Shown piece after piece: positions 21,697 through 31,120 of a DNA stretch of 64,000 nt; position 1 is the stretch's first letter, and each line of letters opens with the position of its first letter. The notes beneath the pieces were generated by a model that did not search any database, had not been told where the DNA came from, and was given only the letters and a program-made list of their open reading frames with translations. Location of the stretch: NCBI RefSeq assembly GCF_017873965.1, contig NZ_JAGGKT010000001.1, forward strand, positions 496,001 through 560,000, given 5' to 3'. Both the position numbers and the translations under genes were made by a program. This stretch comes from Ammoniphilus resinae (GTDB lineage Bacteria; Bacillota; Bacilli; Aneurinibacillales; RAOX-1).

Positions 21697-22818
21697 ATGA
21701 GCAAAAGGGATTATTATGAAGTGCTTGGCTTGGATAAAAGTGCTTCACCTGAAGAAATAAAGAAAGCCTATAGGAAATTAGCGCGACAATTTCACCCTGA
21801 TGTCAATAAGGCCCCTGATGCCGAGGAAAAATTTAAAGAAGTGAAAGAAGCTTATGACATATTAAGTGATCCTTCGCAAAAACAAAGATATGACCAATTT
21901 GGCCATGCTGGAACTGATTCAGGTGCCGGAGGCTTTGGAGGTTTTGGCGGACAAGATTTTGGCGGTTTTGGGGATATTTTTGATATGTTCTTTGGTGGGA
22001 GTGGCAGAAGAAATCCGAATGCCCCAAGACAAGGTGCGGATTTGCAGTATACTCTCACTTTGGAGTTCAGAGACGCTATTTTTGGAAAAGAAATGGATAT
22101 TGAAATTCCAAAAGAGATGGATTGTGATAAATGCCACGGAAGTGGGGCCGAACCAGGGACTAAGATAGATACTTGTCAGGTATGCCGAGGAAGCGGGCAG
22201 CAGGATCAGGTGGCTAATACACCGTTTGGTCGGGTGGTAAACAGGCGGACATGTACGGCCTGTGGTGGACGTGGAAAAATCATTAAGGTGAAATGTTCCG
22301 AATGTCACGGTGCAGGTGCAGTGAAGAAGCGCCGTAAAATCCATCTTAACATTCCGGCGGGTGTTGATGAGGGGGCGCAGCTACGCGTTACCGGGGAAGG
22401 GGAAGTCGGTGCGAACGGAGGCCCCCCTGGAGATTTATACGTTGTTTTGCGTGTGAAGAGACATGATTTCTTTGAACGAGATGGGAATGACATCTATTGC
22501 CAGGTACCAATCTCCTATAGTCAAGCTGCATTAGGAGATGAAATTGAAGTACCAACCTTGGATGGCAAAGTGAAATTAAAGGTTCCACCGGGAACCCAAA
22601 CCGGGACATCCTTCAGATTGAGAGGCAAGGGCGTTCCGTATTTACGCCGCTCAGGACAAGGGGATCAGCATGTGAAAGTGGTGGTTCATACACCCACCAA
22701 AATGACTGAAAGACAAAAGGAATTACTCCGGGAATTTGCCGAAATTAATGGCAACAGGCCAGTGGAGGAAGAATCCTCCTTTTTTGAAAAGATGAAGCGG
22801 GCTTTCCGCGGGGAATAA
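21697..22818 (+). CDS. dnaJ: DnaJ (Hsp40)
   Basis: A 373-residue type I Hsp40. The J-domain has the HPD motif (FHPDVNK), then a Gly/Phe-rich region ([15 protein letters not shown]), four zinc repeats ([32 protein letters not shown]) and the C-terminal substrate-binding domains. It starts at ATG 21697 behind GGGAGTGTGAGG. Length is normal. Confidence 0.97.
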   Translation: MSKRDYYEVLGLDKSASPEEIKKAYRKLARQFHPDVNKAPDAEEKFKEVKEAYDILSDPSQKQRYDQFGHAGTDSGAGGFGGFGGQDFGGFGDIFDMFFGGSGRRNPNAPRQGADLQYTLTLEFRDAIFGKEMDIEIPKEMDCDKCHGSGAEPGTKIDTCQVCRGSGQQDQVANTPFGRVVNRRTCTACGGRGKIIKVKCSECHGAGAVKKRRKIHLNIPAGVDEGAQLRVTGEGEVGANGGPPGDLYVVLRVKRHDFFERDGNDIYCQVPISYSQAALGDEIEVPTLDGKVKLKVPPGTQTGTSFRLRGKGVPYLRRSGQGDQHVKVVVHTPTKMTERQKELLREFAEINGNRPVEEESSFFEKMKRAFRGE

Positions 22819-22896
22819 TAACCTTAACAAATGGGTCATGATGTTAGAATGGCGAAAATGAAGCGCGAAACGAACAAGCAAAAGGGGTCAGGAAAT

Positions 22897-23835
22897 ATGA
22901 AGTGGTCGGAAATTAGCATTCATACTAGTCAAGAGGCCGTCGAAGCGGTATCGAATATTCTCCATGAAGCAGGAGCAAGCGGTGTGGTGATTGAAGACCC
23001 AGAGATGCTGGTACGGGAATGGGATGGAACCTATGGAGAGGTGTATGAACTTTCTCCAGATGATTATCCAACGGAGGGTGTCATTTTAAAGGCCTACCTT
23101 CCCATTAACAGCTATTTAGGAGAATCAGTTGAGGAAATCAAGCAGGCTGTCAACAATCTAATTCTTTATGATATTCCGATTGGAGCAGGCGAGATTTCCC
23201 TGGCTGAAGTACATGAAGAGGAATGGGCAACCGCCTGGAAAAAGTATTATAAGCCCGTTCAAATTTCCGACCGAATTACAATCACACCCACCTGGGAAGA
23301 ATACCTGCCGAAGAATCCTGCTGAATTGGTTATTGAATTGGATCCGGGTATGGCATTCGGGACCGGGACACATCCGACAACTGTTCTATGTATCCAGGCT
23401 TTAGAGGATTATGTTAAAGATGGAGATCGTATTATTGATGTGGGCTGTGGTTCAGGTGTATTAAGCATTGCCTCTGTTCTTCTAGGGGCAGAATCTGTGA
23501 TGGCGCTTGACCTGGATGATATAGCCATACGAAGTACAAATATTAACACCAAATTAAATAAGGTATCGGACAAAATAAAAGCAAAACAAAATAATCTGCT
23601 TGAGGGGATCACAGGTCAAGCAGATTTGATCGTATCTAATATTTTGGCTGAAATTATTGTGCGATTTGTTGACGAAGCCTATCAGGGACTTGTGAATGGA
23701 GGGTACTTTATTACCTCGGGGATCATTTCCCAGAAGGAAGCAGAAGTGAAGAAGGCCCTTGAGAAGGCTGGTTTTGAAATTAATGAGGTGAGACATCTAG
23801 AAGATTGGGTGTCTATCGTTGCAAAAAAAGGGTAA
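22897..23835 (+). CDS. prmA: Ribosomal protein L11 methyltransferase
   Basis: A 312-residue SAM-dependent enzyme that trimethylates L11. The SAM loop is [13 protein letters not shown], and the NILAEI motif of the PrmA family follows. ATG 22897 is chosen because AAGGGGTCAGG precedes it; an in-frame ATG 66 bases earlier has no SD. The dnaJ-prmA-rsmE-mtaB order is the usual Bacilli extension of the heat-shock operon. Confidence 0.94.
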   Translation: MKWSEISIHTSQEAVEAVSNILHEAGASGVVIEDPEMLVREWDGTYGEVYELSPDDYPTEGVILKAYLPINSYLGESVEEIKQAVNNLILYDIPIGAGEISLAEVHEEEWATAWKKYYKPVQISDRITITPTWEEYLPKNPAELVIELDPGMAFGTGTHPTTVLCIQALEDYVKDGDRIIDVGCGSGVLSIASVLLGAESVMALDLDDIAIRSTNINTKLNKVSDKIKAKQNNLLEGITGQADLIVSNILAEIIVRFVDEAYQGLVNGGYFITSGIISQKEAEVKKALEKAGFEINEVRHLEDWVSIVAKKG

Positions 23836-23853
23836 ATGGTGCGGTGAAAAAAC

Positions 23854-24609
23854 ATGCAAAGATACTTTGTACAGGTTAGTGATGTGGATGAGCAAAAACA
23901 AGCTGTCATGATAACCGGCGATGATGTGAGTCACATTGGAAAGGTGATGAGATTCTCCGAAGGGGACCGGATTATTTGTTGTGATGGTGTGGGGAATTGC
24001 TACTTGACTGCTATTAAGGAAATACAAAAGCATCAAGTATTATGCGCCATATTGGAAAGAATTCACGATGATCGTGAACTTCCGGTTCATGTTACAATTG
24101 CTCAAGGGCTACCCAAGGGAGACAAAATGGATCTCATCGTACAGAAGGCCACGGAATTGGGTGTACGTGCACTGATCCCCTTTACTTCGTCAAGAACCAT
24201 TGTCCAACTAGATGACAAGAAACAAGTAAAAAGACTCGAACGTTGGAATAAGATTGCCAAGGAAGCTTCGGAGCAGTCCCATAGACAGTTTGTTCCAGAA
24301 ATTTCAGGTGTGTTCTCTTGGAAACAGCTGTTAAAAATTGCTGACCAATACGATCTTGCCCTACTTGCCTTTGAAGGGGAAAGGGTAACATCGATGTATT
24401 CATATATGCAAAACCTAAAGGGAAGTCAAAGGATTCTTATCATAGTCGGACCAGAGGGTGGTTTTTCTGAAGAAGAAGTTGCAGAAGCAGAAGCGGCAGG
24501 TTTTAATTCCGTGATGCTGGGAAATCGGATTCTTCGCACAGAAACCGCAGCATTATATGCCTTATCTTGTATTTCTTACCAATTTGAACAAATCGGCGAA
24601 TTAATGTAG
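23854..24609 (+). CDS. rsmE: 16S rRNA m3U1498 methyltransferase
   Basis: A 251-residue SPOUT-class methyltransferase with an N-terminal PUA-like domain and the C-terminal knot motif IVGPEGGFSEEEV and LGNRILRTETAA. It modifies U1498 in 16S rRNA. It follows prmA after 18 bases. Confidence 0.95.
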   Translation: MQRYFVQVSDVDEQKQAVMITGDDVSHIGKVMRFSEGDRIICCDGVGNCYLTAIKEIQKHQVLCAILERIHDDRELPVHVTIAQGLPKGDKMDLIVQKATELGVRALIPFTSSRTIVQLDDKKQVKRLERWNKIAKEASEQSHRQFVPEISGVFSWKQLLKIADQYDLALLAFEGERVTSMYSYMQNLKGSQRILIIVGPEGGFSEEEVAEAEAAGFNSVMLGNRILRTETAALYALSCISYQFEQIGELM

Positions 24610-24662
24610 TGAAAAAGTCGGCTTAAGGCCTACTAGGCTAAAGCTTGAAAGGAGAACGGATT

Positions 24663-26003
24663 ATGCCAACAGTTGCCTTTCATACTCTTGGATGTAAAGT
24701 CAATCATTACGAAACTGAAGCAATCTGGCAGCTTTTCCGCGAAGGTGGCTACGAACAGATTTCGTTTGAGGATGAATCGGACGTCTATGTGATTAACACT
24801 TGCACGGTGACGAATACTGGTGATAAAAAAAGCCGGCAAGTGATTCGTCGTGCGGTTCGACGCAATCCTGAGGGGATCGTAGTCGTCATGGGATGTTATG
24901 CGCAAACTTCACCGTCTGAAGTCGCTAATATTCCAGGTGTGGATATCGTTTTAGGTACGCAAGGACGTGAAGAACTCTTAAACTTGATTGAGACCTACCG
25001 AAAAGATCGGATGCCCATTAATGCAGTTAAAAATATCATGAAAACAAGGGAATATGAAGAATTAGACGTTCCTGAGTTTACGGATCGAACAAGAGCCTCC
25101 CTTAAAATTCAGGAAGGTTGTAACAACTTCTGCACATTTTGTATTATACCCTGGGCACGCGGTTTAATGAGGAGTCGGAAACCGGAAAATGTTATGGAGC
25201 AAGCCAAGAAGTTAGTTGAATCAGGATATAAAGAGGTTGTTTTAACAGGTATTCACACAGGTGGCTATGGGGAGGACTTGGAACATTACAATCTTGCCAA
25301 ACTTCTATGGGATTTGGATAAGGTAGAAGGTCTAGAGCGTGTGCGCATTTCCTCCATTGAAGCAAGCCAAATTTCAGATGAAGTTATAGAGGTATTGAAT
25401 ACTTCGAAAAAAATGTGTCGTCATCTGCATATTCCTTTACAAGCTGGGGATGACATCGTGTTAAAGCGGATGAGAAGAAAGTACACAGTTGAGGAGTACC
25501 GCCAAAAGATTGAACAAATCCGAAAAGCGATGCCAGGTGTTGCCATTACAACTGATGTCATTGTTGGCTTCCCAGGTGAAACAGATGAATTATTTGAAAA
25601 TGGCTATCGGTTTATGGAAGAAATTCAATTTGCAGAGATGCATGTGTTCCCGTATTCCAAACGGACAGGGACCCCTGCAGCAAAATTTGCCGATCAAGTT
25701 CCAGAAGAAGTGAAGAACGATCGTGTTCACCGTTTAATCGAGCTCTCCAACCGCTTCTCGCTTGATTACTCTAAAAAATTTGTGGGACAAGTATTGGAGG
25801 TTATTCCGGAAAGCCTTTATACCGAGGGAAATAATGATGGAACAATGGTCTACGGATATTCCGATAATTACCTAAGGATTGCTTTTCATGGTTCAACCGA
25901 ATTGATCGGTAAAATCTGCAAAGTAAGATTAGATGAACCTGGTGTTGAATATTGCCAAGGCACGTTCGTTCGCGAACTGGAGTCATCCTTGATTGAAAGT
26001 TAA
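24663..26003 (+). CDS. mtaB: MtaB, tRNA t6A37 methylthiotransferase
   Basis: A 446-residue radical SAM methylthiotransferase that converts t6A37 to ms2t6A37 in tRNA. It has the N-terminal UPF0004 domain (three cysteines, including FHTLGCKVNHYE), the radical SAM motif CNNFCTFC and a C-terminal TRAM domain. FHTLGCKVN is the MtaB-type start rather than that of MiaB or RimO. ATG 24663 follows AAAGGAGAACGG. It ends the heat-shock operon at a clear terminator. Confidence 0.94.
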   Translation: MPTVAFHTLGCKVNHYETEAIWQLFREGGYEQISFEDESDVYVINTCTVTNTGDKKSRQVIRRAVRRNPEGIVVVMGCYAQTSPSEVANIPGVDIVLGTQGREELLNLIETYRKDRMPINAVKNIMKTREYEELDVPEFTDRTRASLKIQEGCNNFCTFCIIPWARGLMRSRKPENVMEQAKKLVESGYKEVVLTGIHTGGYGEDLEHYNLAKLLWDLDKVEGLERVRISSIEASQISDEVIEVLNTSKKMCRHLHIPLQAGDDIVLKRMRRKYTVEEYRQKIEQIRKAMPGVAITTDVIVGFPGETDELFENGYRFMEEIQFAEMHVFPYSKRTGTPAAKFADQVPEEVKNDRVHRLIELSNRFSLDYSKKFVGQVLEVIPESLYTEGNNDGTMVYGYSDNYLRIAFHGSTELIGKICKVRLDEPGVEYCQGTFVRELESSLIES

Positions 26004-26030
26004 GGCTACCGAGACCGGTGCCTTTTTTTT
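26002..26030 (+). terminator. Terminator after mtaB
   Basis: AAGGC-t-ACCG pairs with CGGTGCCTT around loop AGAC, with one bulged T, followed by a run of T. Confidence 0.88.
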
Positions 26031-26226
26031 ATCCTAAATTGGAGTCATCCTTGACACCGTCGAAAGATTACGGAAAACTTTTTCGTTTTCGGAGAGTTGC
26101 AAGGTGTACCCTAACCCAGTTATCCCTCGCATCCAATTTCCCATCGCAATTATCGCATATTCCTCCTGATATGGTAAAATATATGAAGAAAGTAGAGGAC
26201 AAGGGTGCAGAAAAGGGTGAACCATA

Positions 26227-26658
26227 ATGAAGGAAGTGTCTGCAGGCGGAGTTGTCTATAGAAGACAACCTAATCATGTTGAAATATTGATGATTGAAGA
26301 TCGTTATATGAAGGTTTCTTTGCCGAAGGGAAAACAAGAATCTGAAGAAACAATTGAACAAACTGCTTTACGCGAGGTGAGAGAAGAAACAGGGATTGAG
26401 GGGGAGATTAGGGAACCCCTGGAAGTTATTTATTATCAGTACTATCACCCGCAAATGGGTCAAATAAATAAAGAGGTCCATTATTACCTGGTTGAAGCAA
26501 CGGGCGGTGTACTCGTCCCGCAAATTGAAGAGATTAATAAAGTGCAGTGGATGGAGCCGACTAAGGCTTGGAAAATGCAACAGGAAAACGGATATGAAAA
26601 TAATGATTCTGTTATTTCCAAGGCCTTTGATATCTTGGGTTTACCGAAGGAAGGATAG
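26227..26658 (+). CDS. Nudix hydrolase
   Basis: A 143-residue pyrophosphohydrolase. The Nudix box is complete: G-x5-E-x7-REVREETGI, with the three metal-binding glutamates. The start [12 protein letters not shown] resembles Ap4A-hydrolase/MutT-like members, but the substrate cannot be predicted. It ends one base before the start of deoC, so the two are probably co-transcribed; a nucleotide clean-up role would fit deoC. Confidence 0.9.
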   Translation: MKEVSAGGVVYRRQPNHVEILMIEDRYMKVSLPKGKQESEETIEQTALREVREETGIEGEIREPLEVIYYQYYHPQMGQINKEVHYYLVEATGGVLVPQIEEINKVQWMEPTKAWKMQQENGYENNDSVISKAFDILGLPKEG

Positions 26659-26659
26659 A

Positions 26660-27331
26660 ATGAAAATTGAAATCCATTCTTTTATCGATCATACTTTCCT
26701 TAAACCCGATGCAATTAAAGCGGACATTGTGCGATTATGTAAAGAAGCCAAGACCTATCAATTTGCGTCAGTGTGCGTAAATCCGATTTGGGTTTCACTA
26801 TGCTCCGAGATGTTGAAGGGAACGTCTGTGAAAGTAGCTGCGGTCGTTGGATTTCCCTTAGGAGCCACGACACCTGAAGCAAAAGCATTTGAAACGAAAC
26901 AGGCAGTTCAACATGGTGCAAATGAAATTGACATGGTGATGAATATCGGCGCGTTAAAATCAGGTGATACTGAGTGGGTGTACAAAGATATTCTCGCGGT
27001 TGTACAAGCGGCAGGAGAAAATGTGAAAGTTAAAGTGATCTTGGAAACCGGTTTATTGTCCCTTGACCAAGTGGAAGATGCATGCCTTATTGCTGTTCGT
27101 GCAGGTGCCCACTTCGTAAAAACATCCACTGGATTTGGTGCGGGGGGAGCAACCATAGAGCATGTGCAATTGATGCGGAAAATGGTTGGCACAGATCGAG
27201 GGGTAAAGGCTTCTGGAGGAATACGCGATTTCAAGACAGCTGTAGAGATGATTGAAGCCGGTGCCAACCGAATTGGCACAAGTTCAGGCGTTACCATCGT
27301 CAAAGGTGAAGAAGTGAAAGGCGATTATTAA
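26660..27331 (+). CDS. deoC: Deoxyribose-phosphate aldolase
   Basis: A 223-residue class I aldolase splitting deoxyribose 5-phosphate into glyceraldehyde 3-phosphate and acetaldehyde. The Schiff-base lysine lies in FVKTSTGFG, and EIDMVMNIG and KASGGIRDF complete the active site. ATG 26660 follows AAGGAAGGA inside the end of the Nudix gene. A longer open frame upstream overlaps that gene and is not used. Confidence 0.95.
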   Translation: MKIEIHSFIDHTFLKPDAIKADIVRLCKEAKTYQFASVCVNPIWVSLCSEMLKGTSVKVAAVVGFPLGATTPEAKAFETKQAVQHGANEIDMVMNIGALKSGDTEWVYKDILAVVQAAGENVKVKVILETGLLSLDQVEDACLIAVRAGAHFVKTSTGFGAGGATIEHVQLMRKMVGTDRGVKASGGIRDFKTAVEMIEAGANRIGTSSGVTIVKGEEVKGDY

Positions 27332-27399
27332 GGCGGAACGGGGATCCGTTATCTTGGCTTCCCCTTTTATTTCGGGACAAACCGGATCCACGTTCCGCC
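27332..27399. other. Long hairpin between convergent deoC and the Na/Pi gene
   Basis: GGCGGAACGGGGATCCG (27332-27348) pairs with CGGATCCACGTTCCGCC (27383-27399) with a single mismatch, around a 34-base loop. It starts directly after the deoC stop. There is no T-run, so it is not a standard terminator; it may act as a bidirectional 3' end. Confidence 0.7.
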
Positions 27400-27407
27400 C
27401 ATTGCCT

Positions 27408-28340
27408 CTACTGCCTTCTCTGCGGAATCAAAAACTCTATAAACGCTCCAAATTGTCTAGCAAAAGGAAGCACGGCCAAGGAACAGATGACATTAAAAAT
27501 GGTTTGGGCATGGGCAACTTGGGCCGAAGGGTTATGAGTAATCATTGTTGCAGCTGAGGCCAGAATACTAATCAATGGAACGAAAAGAAGAACACCCACT
27601 AAATTTAAAATGATATGACTCCACGCTACACGCACTGCACTGATCGTCCCACCAAAGGAAGCGATCCAGGCGGTCATGCATGTCCCTACATTACTTCCTA
27701 AAACAATGGCAATTCCCATGGACAATGGGATAATTTGTTCACTTATAAAACTCATCGTAATGGCTGTGGTGGCGGTGCTGCTCTGTATGGCTGCAGTAAT
27801 GGCAGTGCCAATTAAGACACCAATCACACTATTTTCAGAACCTAAATCAACAAGATAACGAAATATTCCTGTTTCCTGAATTGGATTTGCAATAAACTGC
27901 ATACCTTCCATCCCAATAAAAATACAACCGAATCCTGCTAATGTTAATCCTAGGCAACGGAATGCATGCCATGGCAAGAACCAAAGGATTGCTCCTATGA
28001 GAAAAAGAGGCAAAGAATATTCATAAATATTCAGTGCAATAATCTGCGTGGTGATTGTTGTGCCGATGTTTGTCCCAAGAATAATGCCAATAGTCTGGGG
28101 GAAAGTCAGTAATCTTGCATTGGTCAGACCTATCGTTATAACACTGACCGCACTGCTGCTTTGCATGATCATGGTGATGACAGTACCCGTTAGGAACCCG
28201 TGAAACGGAGTTTTGGTAAAACGGGTGAGTATTTCTTTTAGTTTGTTAGCAGCCAGATTATTTAATCCAATATTCATTAATTGCATACCGAATAAAAAGA
28301 TAGAAATCCCTACTGCAAAGGGAATAACGATTTCTTTCAT
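27408..28340 (-). CDS. Na+/phosphate cotransporter family protein (YqeW-like)
   Basis: A 310-residue membrane protein with two copies of the Na/Pi-cotransporter repeat: TVITMIMQSSSAVSVITIGL near residue 53 and TAITAAIQSSTATTAITMSF near residue 185. The QSS(S/T)A signatures mark the inverted repeats. It lacks the C-terminal PhoU-like domain of longer members. In B. subtilis yqeW also lies between mtaB (yqeV) and rpsU. SD GAGGAG before ATG 28340. Confidence 0.9.
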   Translation of the reverse strand: MKEIVIPFAVGISIFLFGMQLMNIGLNNLAANKLKEILTRFTKTPFHGFLTGTVITMIMQSSSAVSVITIGLTNARLLTFPQTIGIILGTNIGTTITTQIIALNIYEYSLPLFLIGAILWFLPWHAFRCLGLTLAGFGCIFIGMEGMQFIANPIQETGIFRYLVDLGSENSVIGVLIGTAITAAIQSSTATTAITMSFISEQIIPLSMGIAIVLGSNVGTCMTAWIASFGGTISAVRVAWSHIILNLVGVLLFVPLISILASAATMITHNPSAQVAHAQTIFNVICSLAVLPFARQFGAFIEFLIPQRRQ

Positions 28341-28501
28341 GTGGACAACTCCTCAGGGCCGAAATGATGGGTAAAAGTGGATGTTATTAATAGGTATGAG
28401 CAGGTGAAGACAAGCATGACAAGCAAATGGAAATTCACGAGGATTTGCTTTTGATGACGGGTCTTACTGTGAAAGATTGGGCAAACTTATAAAGAAAACT
28501 T

Positions 28502-28615
28502 CCATCAGTAGGTGAAGCTCCTTCTCTGATGGTAGTTCACTTACCCTAGCATCTGTGGGCAGGTATTCCCAACTTTATTCCTTCGTACAAAAGGGATCTT
28601 CCTGTCCGTTGATGC
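28502..28615. other. Structured divergent intergenic region, candidate leader RNA
   Basis: The 295 bases between the Na/Pi gene and the divergent PAP2-like gene hold nested inverted repeats. CCATCAG pairs with CTGATGG (28502-28508/28526-28532). Further on, GCATC/GATGC (28549-28553/28611-28615) encloses GGGCAGG/CCTGTCC (28557-28563/28601-28607, one G-U) and TCCC/GGGA (28567-28570/28593-28596). AAGCAAAT/ATTTGCTT (28421-28428/28443-28450) lies farther upstream. No known riboswitch class fits, and I see no clear promoter. Confidence 0.35.
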
Positions 28616-28635
28616 CGAATCGCAGAGGTGATCTT

Positions 28636-29100
28636 ATGAATCGTGCCATATTAACATCTATGGCAAGCGTTATGGTGGCACAGGCGCTAAAAATACCCTT
28701 TGACTATTTGAATACTGGGAAAATAAGTCTCAAGTCGGTTTTTACACCAGGCGGGATGCCTAGTTCTCATTCTTCAGGGGTTTCTTCGTTGGCTACTTTT
28801 ATTGGATTGAAAAATGGTTTTCGTTCTCCGGAATTTGCCATTTCCTGTTTACTTGGTTTGATCGTTATGTACGATGCCTTCGGAGTACGTTACCATGCCG
28901 GACAGACAGCGATGGTGGTCAATGAATTGGAGGAATCAGTAGAAAAGCTTCGCGAAAAACATCCAGAAGTGAGCCATCATAGGAAAAAGCGAAAAGACTT
29001 AAAAGAAAGGCTGGGACATTTGCCTTCAGAAGTCGTTGCTGGTTCGCTTTTAGGAATTTCTTTGGGGGCTATCGGTTTTCTCATTTCACAGAAGAATTAA
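28636..29100 (+). CDS. Divergent PAP2 family membrane protein (YuiD-like)
   Basis: A 154-residue membrane protein of the divergent PAP2/DUF212 family. GGMPSSHSSGVSSLATF matches the SSH phosphatase-like signature, and RYHAG is the second conserved motif. A role in lipid phosphate chemistry is suggested by homology only. ATG 28636 follows AGAGGTG; the longer frame start lies within the structured region and has no SD. Confidence 0.88.
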   Translation: MNRAILTSMASVMVAQALKIPFDYLNTGKISLKSVFTPGGMPSSHSSGVSSLATFIGLKNGFRSPEFAISCLLGLIVMYDAFGVRYHAGQTAMVVNELEESVEKLREKHPEVSHHRKKRKDLKERLGHLPSEVVAGSLLGISLGAIGFLISQKN

Positions 29101-29140
29101 TGGTAAAACCACAAAAAAAGTGGGAATACGACAACACCGA

Positions 29141-29168
29141 TTGACATTTGCTTTTCCTTCCATATGGT
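29141..29168 (+). promoter_or_regulatory. Possible promoter of the 48-residue gene
   Basis: TTGACA (29141-29146) and TATGGT (29163-29168), 16 bases apart. Good -35, weak -10. Confidence 0.4.
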
Positions 29169-29211
29169 AACTTAGAAATAGAACAATCAATGGAGGAAGG
29201 TGGATAGAAAG

Positions 29212-29358
29212 ATGACAACAGAAAAGTCCTTGTTTATACCCGAAGCTAGAATTGGCAAGTACAAGCAGTCGCTGGCGGATATCCATAAATGGCAGGGAAC
29301 TCATCGCAAACAAAATACGCCTTTCTTACAAATCTTAAAATGGTTAATGGGAAATTAA
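29212..29358 (+). CDS. Small hypothetical protein, 48 residues
   Basis: ATG 29212 is preceded by TGGAGGAAGGTGG at good spacing. The predicted protein is MTTEKSLFIPEARIGKYKQS to the end ILKWLMGN, basic in the middle (HKWQGTHRKQN) with no membrane segment. A candidate promoter lies upstream and the LysM gene follows after 59 bases. I recognise no family. Confidence 0.6.
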   Translation: MTTEKSLFIPEARIGKYKQSLADIHKWQGTHRKQNTPFLQILKWLMGN

Positions 29359-29417
29359 TAAATTTGGACAAGTTCCCCCCTTTCCTTGCATAAGGTAGTA
29401 GTAAGGAGGGGGAACAA

Positions 29418-29795
29418 ATGGCTGTCATTCTCAAGAAAATAAAGGGACAAAAGATTCAAAAGGGGAACCCAACTAACGATTGGAAGCATCTGGCCACATT
29501 AATAAAAATCATCCTGATTTTATTTGTCTTATTTAGTATCTTTCATTTTGTAATAAAGAAAAAGGTGGCCCATTTACCCATCCAAAATTCTTTTGTAACA
29601 GCTAGCGCCGAACAAAAAGATAATTCTGCTTCCGCAGGGAAGCTTTACACAGTTAGAAAAGGAGATACACTCTGGTCGATCGTCCTTAAACATTACCCCA
29701 AGGATAACCCCGCTAATCGAATTTCTGAGATTGAAACGTTAAACAATTTATCCAATGACCGTATCAAGCCAGGTCAACCACTTAAGCTTCCATAG
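29418..29795 (+). CDS. Membrane-anchored LysM protein
   Basis: A 125-residue protein: a short basic N-terminus, one membrane segment (about residues 27-49, TLIKIILILFVLFSIFHFVI), a linker and one C-terminal LysM domain (LYTVRKGDTLWSIVLKHYP, residues 77-124). LysM binds peptidoglycan. The size and order resemble the division inhibitor YneA, but no lexA is adjacent, so I keep a neutral name. SD AAGGAGGGGG. It is followed by a terminator and then ddl. Confidence 0.85.
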   Translation: MAVILKKIKGQKIQKGNPTNDWKHLATLIKIILILFVLFSIFHFVIKKKVAHLPIQNSFVTASAEQKDNSASAGKLYTVRKGDTLWSIVLKHYPKDNPANRISEIETLNNLSNDRIKPGQPLKLP

Positions 29796-29822
29796 GAAAA
29801 GGGACTACTAGTCCTTTTTTTT
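29796..29822 (+). terminator. Terminator after the LysM gene
   Basis: AAAAGG-GACT and AGTCCTTTT pair around ACT, followed by TTTT. Confidence 0.8.
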
Positions 29823-29942
29823 GTGTTTGTGTTATAGTGGGAATGTATTATGAAATAGTTTGGAACTGACCAGGTATTCGCCCATATACTGATAAGGAAT
29901 GGATCAAAGCTCGGGGAGCAAGGAGAGGCAGGGACTTTTGAA

Positions 29943-31016
29943 ATGGAACAAAAAACAAGATTAGGCATTATTTATGGCGGGAAATCAAGTGAACATGAAG
30001 TATCTTTAAGTACCGCATTAGCGATTATGAACGCTGTTGATAAAACACGATATGAAATAGTGCCTTACTATATACAATTAGATGGAACTTGGGTTCAAGG
30101 TAGGTCAGTCGTTGACCAATTATCTTCTGTAGAACAATTAAGATTCTCCGGAAGTTTTGATGCACAGCCCAATATTTTAAGGCTAAGAGAGTCGATTGAC
30201 ATTGCCTTTCCAGTCATTCATGGACCTAACGGAGAGGATGGCACTCTGCAAGGGTTATTGGAAATTGTTGATGTTCCTTACGTAGGAGCTGGAGTTTTGG
30301 GATCTGCAATGGGTATGGATAAAGTTGCTATGAAAAACGTATTCGGTGAAATGGGGATTGCTCAATGCCGTTACTTGTCGTTCTTTCGTCACGACCTGTT
30401 GGAGAGGATTGACAGCCTGATATCTGAAATTGAGAGTACATTGGGCTTCCCTTGCTTTGTAAAACCAGCAAATATGGGTTCAAGCGTAGGGATTTCAAAG
30501 GCCAAAGATCGCGATGGGCTAAAGGCTGCCATGGAATTTGCCGCCCAATTCGATCGGAAAATTATTATTGAAGAAAACGTCAACGGTAGGGAATTAGAAA
30601 TCGGTGTGCTTGGAAATGAAGATTTAAAAACATCCGTCGTAGGAGAGATCAAATCAGGGAACGAATTCTACGATTACGAAGCAAAATACAAAAGCCAAAG
30701 CACAAAGCTGGATATTCCTGCGCAAATCCCTAGTCAGGTGGTAGAACAGATCAAAAAGATGGCCATTGCCGGTTTCCAAGCGTTGGATATTAGTGGATTA
30801 AGCCGAGTGGATTTTTTCTGGGATGAAGAGAAGGATCAGGTTTACTTAAACGAAATTAATACCTTGCCTGGCTTTACTCCTTTTAGTATGTACCCAATGC
30901 TTTTTCAGGAAGCTGGAATCAGTTACCCGGAATTGATCAATGAATTGGTCGATTTAGGGTTCAAGCGATACGAGGAACGGAAGCAGAATCGGATTGCAGC
31001 GGAAAAATTGGAATAG
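29943..31016 (+). CDS. ddl: D-alanine--D-alanine ligase
   Basis: A 357-residue ATP-grasp enzyme making the D-Ala-D-Ala dipeptide for peptidoglycan. IIYGGKSSEHEVSL at the N-terminus, the IHGPNGEDGTLQG motif, the FVKPANMGSSVG ATP loop and the NEINTLPGFTPFSMYP C-terminal motif are all present. The acidic MurF that uses its product is encoded convergently just downstream. In B. subtilis ddl and murF are in tandem; here they face each other. Confidence 0.96.
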   Translation: MEQKTRLGIIYGGKSSEHEVSLSTALAIMNAVDKTRYEIVPYYIQLDGTWVQGRSVVDQLSSVEQLRFSGSFDAQPNILRLRESIDIAFPVIHGPNGEDGTLQGLLEIVDVPYVGAGVLGSAMGMDKVAMKNVFGEMGIAQCRYLSFFRHDLLERIDSLISEIESTLGFPCFVKPANMGSSVGISKAKDRDGLKAAMEFAAQFDRKIIIEENVNGRELEIGVLGNEDLKTSVVGEIKSGNEFYDYEAKYKSQSTKLDIPAQIPSQVVEQIKKMAIAGFQALDISGLSRVDFFWDEEKDQVYLNEINTLPGFTPFSMYPMLFQEAGISYPELINELVDLGFKRYEERKQNRIAAEKLE

Positions 31017-31034
31017 GAATTTAATGAGGATGAG

Positions 31035-31087
31035 AAGGGGGCAACCCCCTTATAGAATAGAAGCTGCCCAATTTTTGGGCAGCTTTT
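31035..31087. terminator. Double hairpin terminator between ddl and murF
   Basis: AAGGGGG-CAA-CCCCCTT (31035-31051) is followed by AAGCTGCCCAA/TTGGGCAGCTT (31061-31071/31075-31085) and T residues. It serves ddl and possibly the convergent murF. Confidence 0.85.
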
Positions 31088-31120
31088 CTGTAAAATAGCG
31101 GAAAAATCTTTCGTTAACCC

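Noticed and set aside
26492-26659. Longer deoC start
   Set aside because: It would overlap the Nudix gene by 167 bases; ATG 26660 has an SD and gives the family length.
28500-28615. M-box (Mg2+) riboswitch
   Set aside because: Only a dozen bases resemble the M-box start; the later conserved segments are absent and the downstream gene is not a Mg2+ transporter.
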